Source: Hyphomonadaceae bacterium (GTDB lineage: Bacteria > Pseudomonadota > Alphaproteobacteria > Caulobacterales > Hyphomonadaceae). From it: a stretch of DNA of 16,916 nucleotides. This document shows positions 14,871-16,916 of the stretch, piece by piece (the stretch's first letter is position 1; each line of letters starts with the position of its first letter). Both the position numbers and the translations under genes were made by a program. The stretch is taken from positions 1 to 16,916 of the forward strand of contig JAUYSA010000065.1 of NCBI GenBank assembly GCA_030696545.1, given 5' to 3'. Below the pieces are notes generated by a model. That model made no database searches, was not told where the DNA came from, and saw nothing but the letters and a program-made list of their open reading frames with translations.

Positions 14871-15500
14871 TTAGCCAGTCCGGCGGACGGAACGGGCCGT
14901 ATCCCAGGCTTCCCGCTCAAGCTCCCAGTAGAGTGACGGCCGTGTCGAGCCGTCCGGCTTGATGGCCGTGACTTCGCCCATCTGAACGAAGCCAAGGCGC
15001 GACAGCAGGCGGATGGAGCGGTCATTGTCGCGCGCGGTTGTCTCGCAGATGCGGGCGACGCCGAGCTGGTCGAAGCACCATTCCACAGCGGCGAGACCAC
15101 ATGCGCCGCCGAAGCCCCGGCCCTGCCGCTCCGCCTTAACAGCGCCGCCGAACTTGGCGATCGACCATTGCGGCCACAGCTCCACATCGAAATAGGCGGT
15201 GGCTTCGCCCTGCCCGTTGAAGGAAACGAACAGGATGCCATCGCCCCGGGCGCGCTGCATCAAATGGTAGTTGATAAAGGGCGCCATGGTTTCGGCATTG
15301 ATCGTGCTGGGCATCGTGTAAATGCGGGGGCCGATGCTGTCATGGGCAAGCAGTCCAGCGAGCGCCGGAGCGTCCGCGCGTCGTGCGACGCGGGCGCCGG
15401 CGATGCGGCCGTTCATCAGCTCGGCCTGACGGACAAAATCGCGGAGCCTTTCTGCCTCATCGATTGAGACACACGTTCTCGTTTTCGGAATATCCGCCAT
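14871..15500 (-). CDS. GNAT family N-acetyltransferase, RimJ/RimL-like
   Basis: The 209-residue protein has a GNAT domain at about 37-195. The acetyl-CoA binding turn is AERQGRGFGGA (123-133), followed by AAVEWCFDQLGVARICETTARDNDRSIRLLSRLGF in pieces typical of the RimJ/RimL group (N-x-x-S-x-x-L-x-x-x-x-GF), which acetylates protein N-termini or small amines. I chose ATG 15500 because GGGAG (complement of 15507-15511) is six bases upstream. A TTG at 15524 would add eight residues without such a site. A hairpin terminator lies just past the stop. I considered the holdfast acetyltransferase HfsK, but that protein is, as I recall, larger and FemAB-like, so I do not use the name. The substrate is unknown. 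Confidence 0.86.
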   Translation of the reverse strand: MADIPKTRTCVSIDEAERLRDFVRQAELMNGRIAGARVARRADAPALAGLLAHDSIGPRIYTMPSTINAETMAPFINYHLMQRARGDGILFVSFNGQGEATAYFDVELWPQWSIAKFGGAVKAERQGRGFGGACGLAAVEWCFDQLGVARICETTARDNDRSIRLLSRLGFVQMGEVTAIKPDGSTRPSLYWELEREAWDTARSVRRTG

Positions 15501-15558
15501 GGCCCGCTCCCGACCTAATCGCAACCCATGGTTGTGTATCAGGGCGCGCGCGGAAGGT

Positions 15559-15579
15559 GATCAGGGTCTCCCCTGAGTC
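15559..15579 (-). terminator. Candidate weak hairpin terminator after arfB
   Basis: TCAGGG (15561-15566) pairs with CCCTGA (15571-15576) around loop TCTC. A bulged G allows two further pairs (15559-15560 with 15578-15579). It begins 12 bases beyond the arfB stop. There is no U-tract on the - strand, so intrinsic termination would be poor. Confidence 0.3.
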
Positions 15580-15591
15580 TCACATGTTGAT

Positions 15592-16002
15592 TCAGTCCTG
15601 GTCGATCTGGGTGCGGTTGCGCTTGATGGTGGAGCGCTTGGCCTTGCCGTCGAGGCGCTTTTCCTTCTGCGCGCGGCTGGGCTTCGTCTTGAGGCGCTTC
15701 TTTGGTTTGACGAGCGCCTTTTCGATCAGTTCCAGCAGCCTCTCCCTCGCCTCCTCCCGGTTGCGGACCTGGGAGCGGTGGGTCTGGATGAAAAGAACGA
15801 GTTCGCCCTCGTCATTGATCCGGTTGGCAAGTGCGCGGCGGATCATCCATTTTTGTTCGTCGTCGAAGGCGTGGCTCGTCTTCACGTTCCACCGCAGCTG
15901 AACGGCGCTCGCGACCTTGTTGACGTTCTGACCGCCAGGCCCGCTGGCGGTGACGAACTTCTCTTCCAGCTCGTGCTCGAAATTGTGCAGGAAGACGGGC
16001 AC
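15592..16002 (-). CDS. arfB: Peptidyl-tRNA hydrolase ArfB (YaeJ), ribosome rescue
   Basis: The 136-residue protein releases nascent chains from ribosomes stalled on non-stop mRNA without needing a stop codon. The class I release-factor catalytic loop is GPGGQNVNKV at 21-30 with the GGQ at 23-25. The rest of the domain runs to about 95 (SAVQLRWNVKTS, FIQTHRSQVRNREEA). A very basic C-terminal tail (about 96-136, KPKKRLKTKPSRAQKEKR and on) would enter the empty mRNA channel, the hallmark that separates ArfB from PrfA/PrfB, which have codon-recognition domains. The start is GTG 16002 with AGGAAG (complement of 16009-16014) six bases upstream, inside the end of the preceding gene. A three-base gap separates it from that gene, so the two are probably co-transcribed. 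Confidence 0.93.
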   Translation of the reverse strand: MPVFLHNFEHELEEKFVTASGPGGQNVNKVASAVQLRWNVKTSHAFDDEQKWMIRRALANRINDEGELVLFIQTHRSQVRNREEARERLLELIEKALVKPKKRLKTKPSRAQKEKRLDGKAKRSTIKRNRTQIDQD

Positions 16003-16005
16003 TGC

Positions 16006-16869
16006 TTACTTCCTGTTGAGGCGCGAGATCAGGCTGGAAGTATCCCAGCGGCCATGACCTTCCGATTGAATGTCGGCGTAGAACTGGTCGATCAGGGCGG
16101 TGATCGGGGTGGAGGCGCCGGAGGTGCGGGCGGCGTCGAGGGCGATGCGGAGATCCTTGCGCATCCAGTCGACCGCGAAGCCGAAATCGAACTTGCCCTC
16201 CACCATGGTCTTCCAGCGGCTCTGCATCTGCCAGCTCAGGGCGGCGCCGGCGGAGATGGCTTCGATGACTTTCGCTTCGATGAGGCCGTTGGCGCGGGCG
16301 AAGAGGAGCCCTTCCGCAACGCCCTGCACGACACCCGCGATGCAGATCTGGTTGACCGACTTTGCGAGCTGTCCCTGCCCGCTTGGCCCGATCAGGGTGA
16401 TCTGTTTTGAGTAGGCGCGCATCACGGGCTCAGCGAGTGCGAACGCGTCTGGATCGCCGCCGACCATGACGGTGAGCTGGCCGTTCTCGGCCCCGGCCTG
16501 TCCGCCCGAGACGGGCGCATCAAGGAACTGGCCGGCGCGGGCGCGGCGCTGATCATAGAGCCTACGCGCGAGGGAGGCGGAGCCGGTCGTGTGGTCGACG
16601 AGGATCGAGCCGCGCTTCAGGTCGGACTCGATGTCGGCATAGACAGCTTCAACATCGGGATCGTCGCCGAGGCACATGAAGACGAAATCGGCTGTGTGGA
16701 CGGCCTCGCGCGCGCTATCGACCGCTTGGCCTTTGCCGTGACTCTTCGCCCAGGCGGCGGCTTTGGCCGGCGTGCGGTTCCAGACGGTGACGTCGTGGCC
16801 CTTCTCCGCGAGATGGCGGGCCATGGGGCCGCCCATCACGCCGAGGCCAAGGAATGCGCAGTTCGCCAT
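16006..16869 (-). CDS. NAD(P)-dependent oxidoreductase, 3-hydroxyisobutyrate dehydrogenase family
   Basis: The 287-residue cytoplasmic beta-hydroxyacid dehydrogenase has an N-terminal Rossmann domain with FLGLGVMGGPMARHL (6-20). The substrate motif is DAPVSGGQAGAENGQ (117-131), and the catalytic lysine is Lys170 in GQLAKSVNQ. The C-terminal helical NAD_binding_11 domain carries MRKDL (236-240) with Lys238. The cofactor loop after beta2 reads VWNRTPAKA; Asn31-Arg32 is the usual pattern of NADP-preferring members such as glyoxylate/succinic semialdehyde reductases. The substrate could be 3-hydroxyisobutyrate, tartronate semialdehyde or a related beta-hydroxyacid; no valine-catabolism genes are alongside. 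ATG 16869 has GGGA eight bases upstream. It is the first gene of a likely two-gene operon with arfB. Confidence 0.9.
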   Translation of the reverse strand: MANCAFLGLGVMGGPMARHLAEKGHDVTVWNRTPAKAAAWAKSHGKGQAVDSAREAVHTADFVFMCLGDDPDVEAVYADIESDLKRGSILVDHTTGSASLARRLYDQRRARAGQFLDAPVSGGQAGAENGQLTVMVGGDPDAFALAEPVMRAYSKQITLIGPSGQGQLAKSVNQICIAGVVQGVAEGLLFARANGLIEAKVIEAISAGAALSWQMQSRWKTMVEGKFDFGFAVDWMRKDLRIALDAARTSGASTPITALIDQFYADIQSEGHGRWDTSSLISRLNRK

Positions 16870-16916
16870 TTGGTTTGTCCCGATTCAGATAGCCGAGACA
16901 TAGTGACAGCGCCGTT

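Noticed and set aside
14871..15500. Holdfast acetyltransferase HfsK
   Set aside because: The GNAT here is a 209-residue RimJ/RimL-like protein. As I recall, HfsK is larger and FemAB-related, and the gene is far from the hfs cluster.
1..16916. CRISPR arrays, tRNA or rRNA genes, transposases, prophage or defence islands
   Set aside because: Nothing fitting was seen on either strand. All sizeable open frames with family motifs are accounted for by the listed genes, and the only mobile-like feature is the short repeat at 7112-7218.

Overview
The window is GC-rich, densely packed bacterial DNA. The gene content, above all a holdfast (hfs) polysaccharide locus, points to a stalked or adhesive alphaproteobacterium of the Caulobacterales/Hyphomonadaceae/Maricaulales type. 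No tRNA, rRNA, CRISPR array or insertion-sequence transposase was seen. No gene-free stretch exceeds 300 bases; the longest are about 210-225 bases (7076-7283 and 9250-9473).

Region 1 (1-7075) is a polysaccharide synthesis and export locus whose gene set matches the Caulobacter holdfast genes. The + strand carries hfsE (initiating sugar-phosphate transferase, cut by the window edge), hfsG (GT2 glycosyltransferase) and hfsH (CE4 deacetylase). The - strand carries hfsA-hfsB-hfsC (Wzz-like co-polymerase, BY-kinase-like ATPase, Wzy-type polymerase), with 4-base overlaps at both junctions. The + strand then carries hfsD (outer-membrane export lipoprotein), divergent from hfsA. Together these would build a repeat unit on undecaprenyl phosphate, deacetylate it, polymerise it, control its length and export it. 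The flippase (hfsF) is not in the window. HfsB lacks the P-loop lysine. The hfsA/hfsD junction is only 19 bases with the starts chosen here, and it holds a perfect dyad plus a CtrA-like near-match.

Region 2 (7076-10113) begins with a structured 107-base repeat bounded by 10-base inverted termini. It is followed by a D-cysteine desulfhydrase/cysteate-lyase-type PLP enzyme translationally coupled to an Asp/Glu-type racemase. A small Sel1-repeat protein and a GNAT acetyltransferase lie on the opposite strand, separated by a strikingly AT-rich spacer with inverted repeats.

Region 3 (10114-14782) has an isopenicillin-N-synthase-like 2-oxoglutarate/Fe(II) oxygenase, a CHASE3-type hybrid histidine kinase, and a convergent membrane GGDEF-EAL protein with degenerate motifs in both domains.

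Region 4 (14871-16869, - strand) holds a RimJ/RimL-type GNAT, the ribosome-rescue hydrolase ArfB, and an upstream 3-hydroxyisobutyrate-dehydrogenase-family enzyme that is probably co-transcribed with arfB.

All three convergent gene pairs overlap at their 3' ends. Two of them encode both stop codons in one CTAG.
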